Source of the DNA: a bacterium
Lineage (GTDB): Bacteria > Auribacterota > UBA3054
Direction: 5' to 3'
Length of the DNA stretch: 64,000 bases
Assembly: GCA_017557885.1 (NCBI GenBank)
Contig: JAFYXV010000004.1
Span: 96,552 to 160,551 of the forward strand
Position numbers and translations under genes: made by a program. Position 1 is the stretch's first letter. Each line of letters opens with the position of its first letter. The notes under the pieces were generated by a model. It had not been told where the DNA came from, did not search any database, and saw nothing but the letters and a program-made list of their open reading frames with translations. Of this stretch, positions 32,157 through 42,100 are shown piece after piece.

Positions 32157-33644
32157 GTGTGGCAGCATCTTAAAGAAGCGGAGCCGATAGTCTGGCTTTT
32201 CATTGCGGCGGCGCTCATCGCGCTGCTTTTCGCCCTCTACGCTCTTCTCAAGGCTTGGCGCTATAAGAGAGCCGTCAGGGAGGCGGAGGCGCACGCCGAC
32301 AGGATGCGGGAGTCCCAGGAAAGCATCATGGCGCTTTTCAACCATGTTTCCCAGACCGTCAGAACTTATTTCCAGGACAGCAACATCAACAGCGGCGAAC
32401 TGGTGGAGGCTTTGCTGAAACACTTCGCCGAAGCCGCGCGGAAAAGTTTCCACTGCGCCTGCGCCGCGTATTTTGCCTACGACAAAGAGCAAAACGAGAT
32501 CAAGATGCTCAGAAGCTCCGGCCTTTTCCCCAGCTGCCTTGACATAAGCGAGGAGAAGCTCAAGCTCATCGCCGGCAACGAGGAGAAGACGGAGGAGTTT
32601 TTGAAGACCACCTCTTTTCCCCTGAACGTCACGCCCTTCGCCTCCGCGGTGGACCAGAAAAGGATCGTCAATTTCAGTTTCAAGGAATGCGAAGCCAAAG
32701 TCCGTTACAAGGTCTATGCGCTTTGGAGCATGCTTGTGGTCCCGGTGCGCTCCAGAGGGGAAGTTTCCGGAATTCTGGTGGTGGCCAACAAAAGAGGCAA
32801 AAGCCAGTTCGATCTGGAGGACGTGGAGCTTGCCAAGGGCATGGCGGAAGTGGTCAGCTGGACGCTCAACTATCTCGCCATGATCGCGGCCATCCGGGAA
32901 AAAGCCGGCGTGGATTCCCAGCTGGAGACCGCCGCCAGCATTCAGAATCATCTTCTGCCCAAGTCCCGGGCCGAGATGGGCTCGGTGGAAGCCGAAGCCC
33001 TCTACAGGACAGCCTACAGGGTGGGCGGGGATTATTTCGACTTCATCGAGGTCGATCAGGACCACCTGGGGATCCTTGTGGCGGACGTTTCCGGCAAAGG
33101 CATTCCCGCGGGACTGGTGATGGCCTCGACCCGGGCTCTGATGTCCGCGCTTTCCCAGAACGTGCTTTCCCCGGCCAAGCTTCTGACGGATCTGAACGCC
33201 CATTTGGTGCAGCTTATTCCCGAAGGCATGTTCGTCACCGCCAGCTACGCCATCATAGACGTGAGGAGCGCCGAGATGGTCTGCGCCAAGGCCGGCCACG
33301 AGCCTTTCCTGGCGGCCTTCAGCGGCGAGGAGGTGAAGGTCTGCAACAGCTCCGGCATGGTGCTCGGCATCATGGGCGGCGAGGTCTTCAACGAATCCAT
33401 AGAGGATGTCAAATACCAGCTGAAGAAAGGGGACATGGTCCTCTTCTACACCGACGGCGTGGTGGAGGCCCTCAACAGGCGCAAGGAGGAGTTCAACCGC
33501 GACAGGCTGGCCCTGGCTCTCGACAACGCCAGGAACTACGGCCCCTTCGAAGCGCTGCAGTCCATCCAGGGAAGGCTCGCCAAGTTTACGGACGGCGAGC
33601 CGCAGAACGACGACGTGACGCTGGTGGCCGTCAAGATAAAATGA
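32157..33644 (+). CDS. Membrane-bound GAF-PP2C (SpoIIE/RsbU-type) phosphatase
   Basis: The product has 495 aa, starting at GTG with GGGAG about 10 bp upstream. One membrane helix (residues 11-32) is followed by a short coiled coil, a GAF domain (about 65-250) and a PP2C-type SpoIIE domain (about 265-495). Catalytic metal-site motifs are visible: GGDYFDF, LVADVSGKGIPAGLVMA, KAGHEPFL, LFYTDGVVEA and QNDDVTLVAV. It should dephosphorylate a STAS antagonist, most simply the one encoded just upstream, in response to a ligand or signal at the GAF domain. The gene ends 4 bp from the convergent comM. Confidence 0.92.
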   Translation: MWQHLKEAEPIVWLFIAAALIALLFALYALLKAWRYKRAVREAEAHADRMRESQESIMALFNHVSQTVRTYFQDSNINSGELVEALLKHFAEAARKSFHCACAAYFAYDKEQNEIKMLRSSGLFPSCLDISEEKLKLIAGNEEKTEEFLKTTSFPLNVTPFASAVDQKRIVNFSFKECEAKVRYKVYALWSMLVVPVRSRGEVSGILVVANKRGKSQFDLEDVELAKGMAEVVSWTLNYLAMIAAIREKAGVDSQLETAASIQNHLLPKSRAEMGSVEAEALYRTAYRVGGDYFDFIEVDQDHLGILVADVSGKGIPAGLVMASTRALMSALSQNVLSPAKLLTDLNAHLVQLIPEGMFVTASYAIIDVRSAEMVCAKAGHEPFLAAFSGEEVKVCNSSGMVLGIMGGEVFNESIEDVKYQLKKGDMVLFYTDGVVEALNRRKEEFNRDRLALALDNARNYGPFEALQSIQGRLAKFTDGEPQNDDVTLVAVKIK

Positions 33645-33648
33645 TCTT

Positions 33649-35220
33649 TCAGATCTCCCGGAAGCCTTTGAACTGCAGGGCTTCCAGAAGATGCTTTTCC
33701 TCCAGCCTCTCCCTGCCCTCCAGGTCCGCTATGGTTCTGGCCACCCTGAGTATCCTTGTGTAAGTCCTGGCGGAGAGAGCCAGTTTCGTCACGGCCGTCC
33801 GCAGAAGGGCCTCCGCTCCCGCCGTCGTGGGGCAGAAGCGCCGGGCCGCGGCGCTGCTTATTTGGGAATTGCTGTGCCAGGGCGTCCTTTTATAGCGCTC
33901 CCACTGTATCATCCTGGCCCTCAGGCAGCGCGCCCTTATCGTTTCCGAGCTTTCCGGAGCCTCCTCGGAGGTGAGCTCGTCGTAGTCCACGAAGGGCATT
34001 TCCACGTGCATGTCGATGCGGTCCAGAAGAGGGCCGCTGATCCGGGAGCGGTAGTTTTCTATCACTCGGGAAGGGCAGACGCACTTTTTCCTGGGATGTC
34101 CCAGATAACCGCAGGGGCAGGGATTCATGGCCGCCACCAGCATGAAAGAAGCGGGGAAGCTGACGGTGCCCGTGACTCTGGTGATGTTGACGAAGCCGTC
34201 CTCCAGAGGCTGGCGCAGCGCTTCCAGGGCGGGGCGGGCGAACTCCGGCAGCTCGTCCAGGAAAAGCACGCCGTTGTGAGCCAGCGAAACTTCCCCGGGC
34301 TCTATCTGGGTCCCGCCTCCAATGAGGCCGGAGACGGAAACAGAGTGATGAGGCGACCTGAAGGGCCGCTGGGCGATAAGCTTCAGATCCCTCGGCACGC
34401 TTCCCTTGGCCGACCTTATCTGCACGCTTTCCACGATCTCCCTTTCGTTCATGGGCGGGAGAAGCGTGGGAAGCCTGCGGGCCAGCATGGTCTTCCCGGA
34501 GCCGGGCGGACCGTACAGCAGAAGGTTGTGGGCGCCGGCGGCGGCGATCTCCGCGGCCCTGCGGGCGGCCTTCTGCCCGCGGATCTCCGAAAAATCGCAG
34601 CCGTAGTTCGGGAAACTTTGGAAAAGCGTCCGGCTGTCCAGCTTTACCAGCGGGCTTTTCTCCGGCTCCGCGTAGGCTTGCAGCGCTTCGCTGAAATTTT
34701 CCGCCGCGATCACGCCAAGCCCTCCTATCAGGGCGGCCTCTCTGGCGTTGGCCGCCGGCACCAGGAGATATTTGAAACCCAGGGCGCGGGCGGCGGCGGC
34801 GCAGCTGATGACGTTCCTCACGGGCCGCAGCGAGCCGTCCAGGGCAAGCTCCCCGATGGCGGCGATCTTTTTTTGCGAATAGTCCGGCGGCGCCCCTTCT
34901 TTCCTTCCGGCCCAGGCGGCCAGCGTAAGGGCTATGGGCAGGTCGAAAGCCGGGCCGTGCTTTTTCAGGTCGGCGGGAGCCAGGCTGACGACTATCTGTC
35001 CCTTGGGGTATCCGAGCTCCGCATGGTAAAGGGCGCTGCGGACTCTTTCCCGGCTTTCCCTTATGGCGGTGTCGGGCAGGCCTATTATCGTGGTGGACTG
35101 GCGGTCGTCCTCCAGTTCCGTGCCGTATTCGCCGCTCTTTCTTTCGAAGACGTTCACTTCGATGGTGACGAGCCGGGCTTGGGCGCCGTAGGAGGCGAAG
35201 GAATAAGCTTTGGCTAGCAT
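33649..35220 (-). CDS. comM: YifB/ComM-family Mg-chelatase-like AAA ATPase
   Basis: The product has 523 aa. It is a hexameric helicase that promotes branch migration during natural transformation in studied species. An N-terminal Lon-substrate-like domain (ASYGAQARLVTIEVNV, IIGLPDTAIRESRERVRSAL) precedes the AAA domain with Walker A GPPGSGKTM, Walker B GVLFLDELPE, and the Cys-rich MNPCPCGYLGH motif, then LLDRIDMHVE. The start is put at MLAKAYSFASYGA, the family's normal opening; the longer frame adds 55 residues from the promoter region of frr. Length matches the family (about 505). Confidence 0.93.
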   Translation of the reverse strand: MLAKAYSFASYGAQARLVTIEVNVFERKSGEYGTELEDDRQSTTIIGLPDTAIRESRERVRSALYHAELGYPKGQIVVSLAPADLKKHGPAFDLPIALTLAAWAGRKEGAPPDYSQKKIAAIGELALDGSLRPVRNVISCAAAARALGFKYLLVPAANAREAALIGGLGVIAAENFSEALQAYAEPEKSPLVKLDSRTLFQSFPNYGCDFSEIRGQKAARRAAEIAAAGAHNLLLYGPPGSGKTMLARRLPTLLPPMNEREIVESVQIRSAKGSVPRDLKLIAQRPFRSPHHSVSVSGLIGGGTQIEPGEVSLAHNGVLFLDELPEFARPALEALRQPLEDGFVNITRVTGTVSFPASFMLVAAMNPCPCGYLGHPRKKCVCPSRVIENYRSRISGPLLDRIDMHVEMPFVDYDELTSEEAPESSETIRARCLRARMIQWERYKRTPWHSNSQISSAAARRFCPTTAGAEALLRTAVTKLALSARTYTRILRVARTIADLEGRERLEEKHLLEALQFKGFREI

Positions 35221-35331
35221 AAGTTTTTTAAAGGTTTGGTTGATTGGCGAACACAATTGTAGAAACAGGCAGGCAAAAAGGGAAGGATCTCCCGACAGTA
35301 CACGAAAAAAACTAGTTGCTGATCCTCCGCA

Positions 35332-35360
35332 TTGACACCTTTTTTGGTAAATAGTAAAAT
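35332..35360 (+). promoter_or_regulatory. Promoter for frr
   Basis: A consensus TTGACA (35332-35337), 17 bp, TAAAAT (35355-35360). The leader of about 31 nt contains AAGGAG 5 nt before the ATG. It is the best promoter match in the window. Confidence 0.88.
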
Positions 35361-35397
35361 CAATAAACAATGTAATATATGCCATTAAGGAGAAACT

Positions 35398-35958
35398 ATG
35401 CCCTACAAAGCCCAGATCAAAGAGCTGCAGGCCAGTATGCAGAAAGCGCTAGACCATCTTTCCTATCAGTTCAAAGAGATCAGAACAGGAAAGGCTTCCC
35501 CCGGTATCGTGGAGGACATCAAGGTCGATTATTACGGCGTCCCTACGCCCATCAAAAGCTTGGCGAATCTTACCGTGCCGGATCCCAGGACCATCAAGAT
35601 CGAGCCCTTCGACGTCAACTGCGTCCAGCCCATCTGCCGGGCCATCCAGGCCTCGCCGGTCGGCATCACGCCGGTTGACGACGGCCGCGTCATCCGTCTC
35701 CCCATGCCCGAGCTGACGGAAGAGCGCCGCAGGGACCTCACGAAACTTACGAAAAAGTACAGCGAGGACACCAAGGTCAACATCCGCAACCTGCGCCGCG
35801 ACTGCATCGAAAAGATCAAGAAGATGGAGAAGGACAAACTTCTGACCGAGGACCAGCGCAAGCAAGGCGAAAAGAGCGTCCAGACCGAGACCGACAACTT
35901 CATCAAGAAAGTTGACGAACTGGTCAAGGCCAAGGACACCGAGATCATGACACTGTAA
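35398..35958 (+). CDS. frr: Ribosome recycling factor
   Basis: The product has 186 aa, the standard family length. It splits post-termination ribosomes together with EF-G. Visible landmarks are RTGKASPGIVEDIKVDYYGVP near the start (shortened: RTGKASP...YYGVPTP), IKSLANLTVPDPRTI, and the C-terminal long helix pair with VNIRNLRRDCIEKIKK. In most bacteria it follows pyrH or tsf; here it has its own promoter and is followed by the triple-STAS gene 22 bp downstream. Confidence 0.97.
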   Translation: MPYKAQIKELQASMQKALDHLSYQFKEIRTGKASPGIVEDIKVDYYGVPTPIKSLANLTVPDPRTIKIEPFDVNCVQPICRAIQASPVGITPVDDGRVIRLPMPELTEERRRDLTKLTKKYSEDTKVNIRNLRRDCIEKIKKMEKDKLLTEDQRKQGEKSVQTETDNFIKKVDELVKAKDTEIMTL

Positions 35959-35980
35959 ATTTATTTTAAAGGAGAATATT

Positions 35981-37177
35981 ATGGCATTCACAGTTGATAT
36001 CGCGCCCCGCCAGGGCGGTGGTTACGTCGTCAGCCCGCAGGGGCGTCTTGACAGCCTTACGGCTTCGGAATTTGAAAAGGCCGTGGACGGCCTTCTGAAG
36101 GAAAAAGTCAAGACCGTCATCCTCAACTTGAAGGAAGTCGATTTCCTGAGCAGCGCCGGCATCAGGGTGATCTTCAAGCTCCAGAAAGGCGTTCTGCAGA
36201 ACCGCGGCGTGGTGGTGGTCTCCAAGCCCCAGCCCCAGGTGGCCAAGGTCCTGGAGATCGTCAGAGCCATGCCCAAGGAGCAGATCTTCGAAAATATGGA
36301 GGAAGCGGACAAATATCTGGCGGCCATCCAGGAACAGGAAGTGGCCAAAGTTCAGGTGGGTAAAGAAGGCGAAACGGTGACGGGCGCCGGTATGAAAGTC
36401 GAAGTAACGCCCCGCAAGGAAGGCGGCGTCATTATCACGCCCTACGGCCGTTTGGACAGCGTCAACGCCCCGGACCTCGAGAAAGTGGTGGACCAGATCC
36501 TGGCCCAGAACATCTGCATAGTCGTCCTGAACATGGAAGCGGTGGACTTTTTGAGCAGCGCCGGCATCAGAGTGATCTTCAAACTGCAGAAAGGCGTTTT
36601 GAAAAGCAAAGGCGTGGTGGTGGTCTCCCATCTCCAGCCCCAGGTCTCCAAAGTCCTGGAGATCGTGAAGGCTCTCCCGCAGGAGAAGATCTTCCAGGAT
36701 GTGGAAGCCGCGGACAAATATCTGGCCATGCTCCAGAAAAAGGAGCTGGAGAAACTGGCCGGCCGCGCCGTGGAAAAAATGACGGAAGCTCCGAAAATTT
36801 CCGAAAACGAAAATTTGAAGATCACCGTCGCCACCCGCGAGCCCAGGGGCTATACGATCTTTTTGGCCGGGCGTCTGGACAGCATCACCTCCCCGGATTT
36901 TGAGAAAGCGGTGGACACCATCCTTTCCGCGGAAGCCAAGTTCATTGTTCTGAACCTGGCGGATCTGGTGTTTTTGAGCAGCGCCGGCATCCGCGTCATT
37001 TTCAAACTGCAGAAAGGCGTGCTTCAGAAGAAAGGCGTGGTGATCATCTCCAAGCCCCAGCCCCAGGTCTCCCGAGTCATCGAGATCATAAGGGCTCTTC
37101 CCGCCGAGCAGGTCTTTGCGAGCGACGAGGAAGCGGACCGCTATCTGGCTATGATCCAGCGCGACACGCAGGAATGA
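35981..37177 (+). CDS. Protein with three tandem STAS domains
   Basis: The product has 398 aa, with AAAGGAG before the ATG. The whole protein is three STAS (anti-sigma antagonist) domains, at about 1-120, 128-260 and 270-398. Each has a GRLDS start, a VxLNxxxVxFLSSAGIRVIF core and the same QKGVL(Q/K)xKGVVVxS and QPQVxKVxEIxRALP segments. The Ser pair in the phosphorylation position is kept in all three (S57-S58, S192-S193, S333-S334). A single STAS domain is the norm, so this could titrate or bridge three kinase partners or act as a graded switch. No kinase or phosphatase is adjacent; the nearest phosphatase gene is at 32157. It probably shares the frr promoter. Confidence 0.9.
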   Translation: MAFTVDIAPRQGGGYVVSPQGRLDSLTASEFEKAVDGLLKEKVKTVILNLKEVDFLSSAGIRVIFKLQKGVLQNRGVVVVSKPQPQVAKVLEIVRAMPKEQIFENMEEADKYLAAIQEQEVAKVQVGKEGETVTGAGMKVEVTPRKEGGVIITPYGRLDSVNAPDLEKVVDQILAQNICIVVLNMEAVDFLSSAGIRVIFKLQKGVLKSKGVVVVSHLQPQVSKVLEIVKALPQEKIFQDVEAADKYLAMLQKKELEKLAGRAVEKMTEAPKISENENLKITVATREPRGYTIFLAGRLDSITSPDFEKAVDTILSAEAKFIVLNLADLVFLSSAGIRVIFKLQKGVLQKKGVVIISKPQPQVSRVIEIIRALPAEQVFASDEEADRYLAMIQRDTQE

Positions 37178-37206
37178 TCCTTATTCATAAACCATAGCGA
37201 TTCATT

Positions 37207-39066
37207 ATGGGAAATTACGGTTTTGCGCGTTTGGCGGCGGCTGTACCGCCGCTGGTGTTGGCTGATTGTAAAAAAAACGCGGAGCATCATCTGCGCTGCG
37301 CGAAATCAGCTTCCGGCCAGGGCGCCCAGCTTCTGGTGTTCCCGGAGCTGTCCCTCTCAGGCGCCACCTGCCAGGATCTTTTCGCCCAGCCGGCTCTTGT
37401 CAAAGGCGCGCTTTCGGCTCTGCAGAGTTTTCTGAAAGCTTCCGCCGCGGAAGAGACCGTCTGCCTTTTGGGACTTCCGCTTGACATAGGCGGGAAGCTT
37501 TACTCCGCGGCCTGCGCCGTGCAGAAGGGCGTTGTCCTGGGAGTCGTTCCAAACCCGGCGCCGAAGGAAGCGTGCTTTGCCAAAGCATCGCCTGGCTTAA
37601 GGGGAGAGATTGAACTTTGCGGAAAGCCGGTTCCCTACGGCACGGACCTTGTTTTCCGGTCCGCTGAATTTTCCTTCACCGTGGGCTTCCTTTCCCAGCT
37701 GACCGATCCCGGGCAGGATATTGCGAAGCAAGCCGGGAAGGGCGAAGTGCTGGCCATCCTGGGCGCCATGCCGGAATTGGCCGGCGATTTCGAAGCATTC
37801 CAAAATGCCCTTTGCGCCCAATCGCGTCTCTTCCGCAGATCCTTGGTTTTCGCTTCCTCCGGTTTCGGAGAATCCTCCACGGACAATTGTTTCGCCGGCC
37901 GCGCTTTCATTACGGAAGGCAAAAGGCTTTTGGCGCGCCGGGCGCAGTTCAGCCTGGAAGAGGAGCTCATATTATCGGACGCGGACTGCGAGTTCCTGCT
38001 CCGCGAGCGCCCGCGGGAGGAAGCGTTGGCGGAAAACCTTGTTAATTTCAGCGCGGAAAAGACATTCAAGCCGGAACCGCAGTTTCCTGCCAAGCCTTTT
38101 GTGCCTGAGGATCCCGCCGCCAGGGCGGTCCGCTGCAAGGAGGTCTTCGAGATCCAGAGCCTCGGCCTTTTAAGGCGTCTGCAGCAGACCGGCTCCAGGA
38201 GCGCGGTGCTGGGCGTCTCCGGAGGGTTGGATTCCACCCTGGCGCTTTTCGTCATCAGGCGCGCCTTCGAGCTGGGCGGTCTCGATCCCAGGAATATCAG
38301 GGGGATCACCATGCCCTGCTTCGGGACCACCAAAAGGACCAGGAGCAACGCGGAAAAACTGATGAAGGAGCTGGGAATATCCTTCGGAAAGATCAATATC
38401 GAAAAAGCCATAAGGCAGCATTTCCAGGATATCGGCCATGACATCAACGACCGCTCCGCGGCCTATGAGAACGCCCAGGCCAGGGAACGCACCCAGATCC
38501 TCATGGACATCGCCAACAAATGCGGCGGCATCGTGGTGGGCACCGGCGACCTTTCCGAAGCGGCTTTGGGCTGGGCCACCTACAACGGCGACCAGATGAG
38601 CATGTACAACGTCAACTGCGGCGTGCCAAAGACCCTTGTGAGGGCCGTGACGGACTGGCTTGCGGAAAAGGAAGGCGGCAAGATCAGGAAGATCCTGAAG
38701 GACATTCTGGACACGCCCGTCAGCCCGGAGCTGCTCCCCGGGGAAAAGAAAGGCAAGAACCAGGAAACGGAAAAGCTCATAGGCCCTTACGAACTGCACG
38801 ACTTTTTCCTTTATCACATGATCCGCAGGGGAGCTTCTCCCGGGAAGCTTCTGTTCCTGGCGGAAAAAACTTTCAAAGGGAAATATCCGAAGACCGAAAT
38901 CAAGAAATATCTTTCGCTTTTCCTCAAGCGCTTCCTCACTCAGCAATTCAAGCGTTCCGCCTCTCCCGACGGCGTCGGCACAGGCAGCGTTTCCCTTTCT
39001 CCCAGGGCTGGCTTCAGAATTCCCTCCGATGTTTCCTTCGCCCTTTGGCTCGAGGACCTCTCTTGA
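37207..39066 (+). CDS. nadE: NAD+ synthetase with degenerate glutaminase domain
   Basis: The product has 619 aa. It makes NAD+ from deamido-NAD, ATP and ammonia. The synthetase half (from about residue 310) is intact: the P-loop GVSGGLDST near residue 337, FGTTKRTRSNAEKL, VVGTGDLSEAALGWATYNGDQM and a C-terminal helix. The N-terminal half is the nitrilase-type glutaminase domain. It keeps the Glu of FPELSLSG (E47), but the Lys of the usual GVVPK is Asn (N116), and the usual EICEDLW segment with the nucleophilic Cys reads GFLSQLT. Two of three catalytic residues therefore appear to be lost, and the enzyme probably uses free ammonia. No ribosome site stands out; the ATG is 29 bp after the previous stop. 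Confidence 0.92.
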   Translation: MGNYGFARLAAAVPPLVLADCKKNAEHHLRCAKSASGQGAQLLVFPELSLSGATCQDLFAQPALVKGALSALQSFLKASAAEETVCLLGLPLDIGGKLYSAACAVQKGVVLGVVPNPAPKEACFAKASPGLRGEIELCGKPVPYGTDLVFRSAEFSFTVGFLSQLTDPGQDIAKQAGKGEVLAILGAMPELAGDFEAFQNALCAQSRLFRRSLVFASSGFGESSTDNCFAGRAFITEGKRLLARRAQFSLEEELILSDADCEFLLRERPREEALAENLVNFSAEKTFKPEPQFPAKPFVPEDPAARAVRCKEVFEIQSLGLLRRLQQTGSRSAVLGVSGGLDSTLALFVIRRAFELGGLDPRNIRGITMPCFGTTKRTRSNAEKLMKELGISFGKINIEKAIRQHFQDIGHDINDRSAAYENAQARERTQILMDIANKCGGIVVGTGDLSEAALGWATYNGDQMSMYNVNCGVPKTLVRAVTDWLAEKEGGKIRKILKDILDTPVSPELLPGEKKGKNQETEKLIGPYELHDFFLYHMIRRGASPGKLLFLAEKTFKGKYPKTEIKKYLSLFLKRFLTQQFKRSASPDGVGTGSVSLSPRAGFRIPSDVSFALWLEDLS

Positions 39067-39071
39067 GTTTA

Positions 39072-39080
39072 TGGTAAAAT
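39072..39080 (+). promoter_or_regulatory. Extended -10 element before the GspK-like gene
   Basis: TGG followed by TAAAAT (39075-39080), the same extended -10 form as at 61519. No convincing -35 box. A 24-nt leader holds GAGGGG. Confidence 0.4.
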
Positions 39081-39109
39081 TTTAAAAGAGATAAGCAGAG
39101 GGGAATAGA

Positions 39110-42100
39110 ATGCTGAATTGTTTTAACTTTCGCCCACGGGGGGTGGCGCTGCTGGCTGTTCTGACCGTTCTGACGGTCCTTTCGCTTTTGGCGGCCACCT
39201 TCGCCGGCATGATGACTATGGAGGAGCAGGCCGGGAGCATTAGTTTGAACCGCTCCCAGTCCGACATGCTTGCGCAGTCAGCCATAGAGCATGTTTACGG
39301 GCTTCTGCGCCAGGATTCCATCGACAGTCCCGAATATGACGGATACGACGAGATCTGGGCCCAGACTTTCAAGCCGAAGGCCGGCGAAGAGGCGGTCAAC
39401 GTGGAAGGGGACAAGGGCGGCAGCTACGGCCTGGCCCGCTGGATATATGTGAAGGACAATTCCGGGACGCCCGTCGGCCGCTACGCCGTCATGGTTGAGG
39501 ACGAACACAGCAAGATCAATCTGCACACCGCCTCGGCCCTCGGCCAGCGCCAGCAGAACGAAGGCTTCGGAACTTTCGAGGTCATGCTTACGGACGGCGA
39601 CAAAAAGGGGCTGCCCCTTTCCCTGGAGGCCGGCCAGCGTTTGGTGAAATACCGCTACGGCCGGGACGGCAAGCCTGGCCAGGCCAACGTGGACGACAAC
39701 CTGACCGCCACCCAGTACGGCAGCGACAGCATTGACAACAACGCCAACGGGCGCTTCGACGAAGACGGAGAAGGCATTGACGAGCCGGAAGAATACAACC
39801 CGAATCATCTTGTCTGGGACGACATGTGCTTCCAGTCCCTGCGGGAGGCCCTGGCTGTCGCCATGGGCGGAGAGCCAGCCAGCAGGAAGCAAATAGACGC
39901 TTTCCGGCATCTCGCCACCATCTGGACTTCTTCCCAGGAATTGTATTACGAAAGATCCGCCAAGGCCCTGAGGCGTTCCCTGGACATCAACCACGCGGAA
40001 TTGAGGCAGCTCAGGCGCGCCCTCAGGAACGCCAATAACGAGTCGCCCTTCGAGCCCTCCTCCTCCCGCATGCGCAGCCTTCTGGTGAATCTTCTGGACT
40101 ATACGGACGAGAACCACACGCTCTCCACGGTGGACAGCACCTACGGGGTGGAGAGTGTCTGCTTCAACGAGATCATGGCTCACGACGGCAGCTGGATCAG
40201 GGAGACCGACTGGTGCGGCTGGGGCTTCCCGACGCAGTCCGGCAGCGGCTCGTCAGTGCCGGAGCACATTCTGGCGGCCAACCAGTTTTACGGCCACCGC
40301 TACAAGGACCTCAACTACACCTTCCGCTGGAGAATAGGCTTCCTGCACCAGAACGGCAACACCTGGACCATGCGTCTGGAGAAGCCCAGGAGGTCGCCGG
40401 TGCGTTTCAACGAATACCTGAACTGCGAAAAAGCCGGCTGGTATGACAATTTCTGGAAAGGCGCCACCTGCATAGTTTTCAACGCCTCCAGCGAGAGCTC
40501 CGACCGCATGGGCTTTTATGTTACCGAGAGCAAGCGCGGCACCCAGAGGGAGCTTATTTTAAAAGGCGGCGGAACCAACGCCAAGGCTTTTATGGACGGC
40601 GTGGCCTCCAACCTTGTCAACGCCACGGTTAAGCTTTACAGCGACTGGCATCACGACGGCGCCATGTGGACGGATCTTCCCAGGCAGACGGAAGCCTTTT
40701 ACGTCAGGCCTTTGCACCGCAAGCAGGAAAAATACTATTACCAGGTTTACAGCTCCACCCACGCTTTCCTCCCCTCCATCGGCTACGGAAAATCCAACGT
40801 CAGGGAAATGGACATGGACGGCATTCCCGCCAAGCATTCCGTGCAAAAGGAAGACAAGGACAAGAACAACCACTATCTTCTGAAATATCCCTACAAGGAG
40901 GGCAAAGCCCAGAAGCCCAATTCGGAAGGCTACGTGGAGGTCATACTGACGTCCTCCGACAAGTGCCGGAAATCCGGTTCCGGCAAAGGCGGGAAAAACA
41001 TCAACTTCAGCGACTCCATGTATTTCATCCGCCCGGATATCGTGGAGCTCATCAACATTTCCCCTTATCCCATCAGTTTGAGAAACTGGCAGGTGGTGGT
41101 CAACACCGGCATCGCGGCGGAACTTTTGGCCACCATCGACGTGGCGGCCCACTACAGCACGGAGAGGAGCGGCTATTACGACGACCCCAATCCCATCATC
41201 GAGCCCAACGGCTATTTTTACCTGACCAACAACCGGGAGATCTTCGACAGGGAATACTGCGGCGGCAACGGCAACTACGGCCACAGCCAGAAGACCGTCA
41301 TACCGGTCTTCGAGCTGCCTGACGAGGACTGGGGCATCCTTTACGACGTGACGAGGGTCAAAGGCGACTACATCACCGTCTCCGGCGCCCGCTGGCACGC
41401 CGACCAGCTGGAGGGGGAATTGATCGAGTTCGTCTCCGACCGCCAGCCCACCGCAAGGCAGGACATCCCCAACGGCATGATCAAGTACGTTTACGGCAAC
41501 ACCAGCAACAGGCTTGATCTGAACGGCAGCGACCCCTTGGGCAGCGGCCTGAAGGTAGGGGACAAGATCAGGGTGAGAGGCCTTCCCAGGCAGGGCGGCT
41601 TCGTCTCCTTCACCCTGAAGAACGAATACGGCCAGGTGACGGCCCGCACTACGGAATACGGTTCCGTGGAGGAGCAGGAATTCGGCTATTCCACGGAGAA
41701 AGACGACCCCGCCTACTACACCTGGAAAAAACTTTCCAAGCCGACTTTCGGCGGCAACCTTCGCGAGGCTGAGAGCCACAGGGCCAAGAAGAACGCCAAG
41801 AACCAGACGCACATCAAGAACGCCGGCATGGCCAACATCGCCGAGATACAGAAGATCAAGACCGGCGACAACTGGGAGAACGTGGGCGGCGCCGGCGGAC
41901 GCTCGGACCTGAAGACCATCAAGGCCGTGGGAAAATATTTCACCACCACCGGCATCAGATTGGATGTTGAAGAGGAAGGCGTTCACCTCTCCGGCTGGCA
42001 GCCAGCCTTCGGCACCGTGGCCACGGCCAACGGCAACGTCATGTCCATCGCCGACGTCAGCTGGGAGCCCGACACCTGGAAGGGGCACACTCTGCGCGTG

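Noticed and set aside
31596..33299. Open frame of 567 codons on the minus strand across the STAS and phosphatase genes
   Set aside because: It lies antisense to two clear protein families and its translation has no recognisable domain. GC-rich codon bias explains the open frame.
33691..35217. Open frame of 508 codons on the plus strand opposite comM
   Set aside because: comM has intact Walker motifs and normal length on the minus strand; the plus frame is an artefact of GC-rich third positions.
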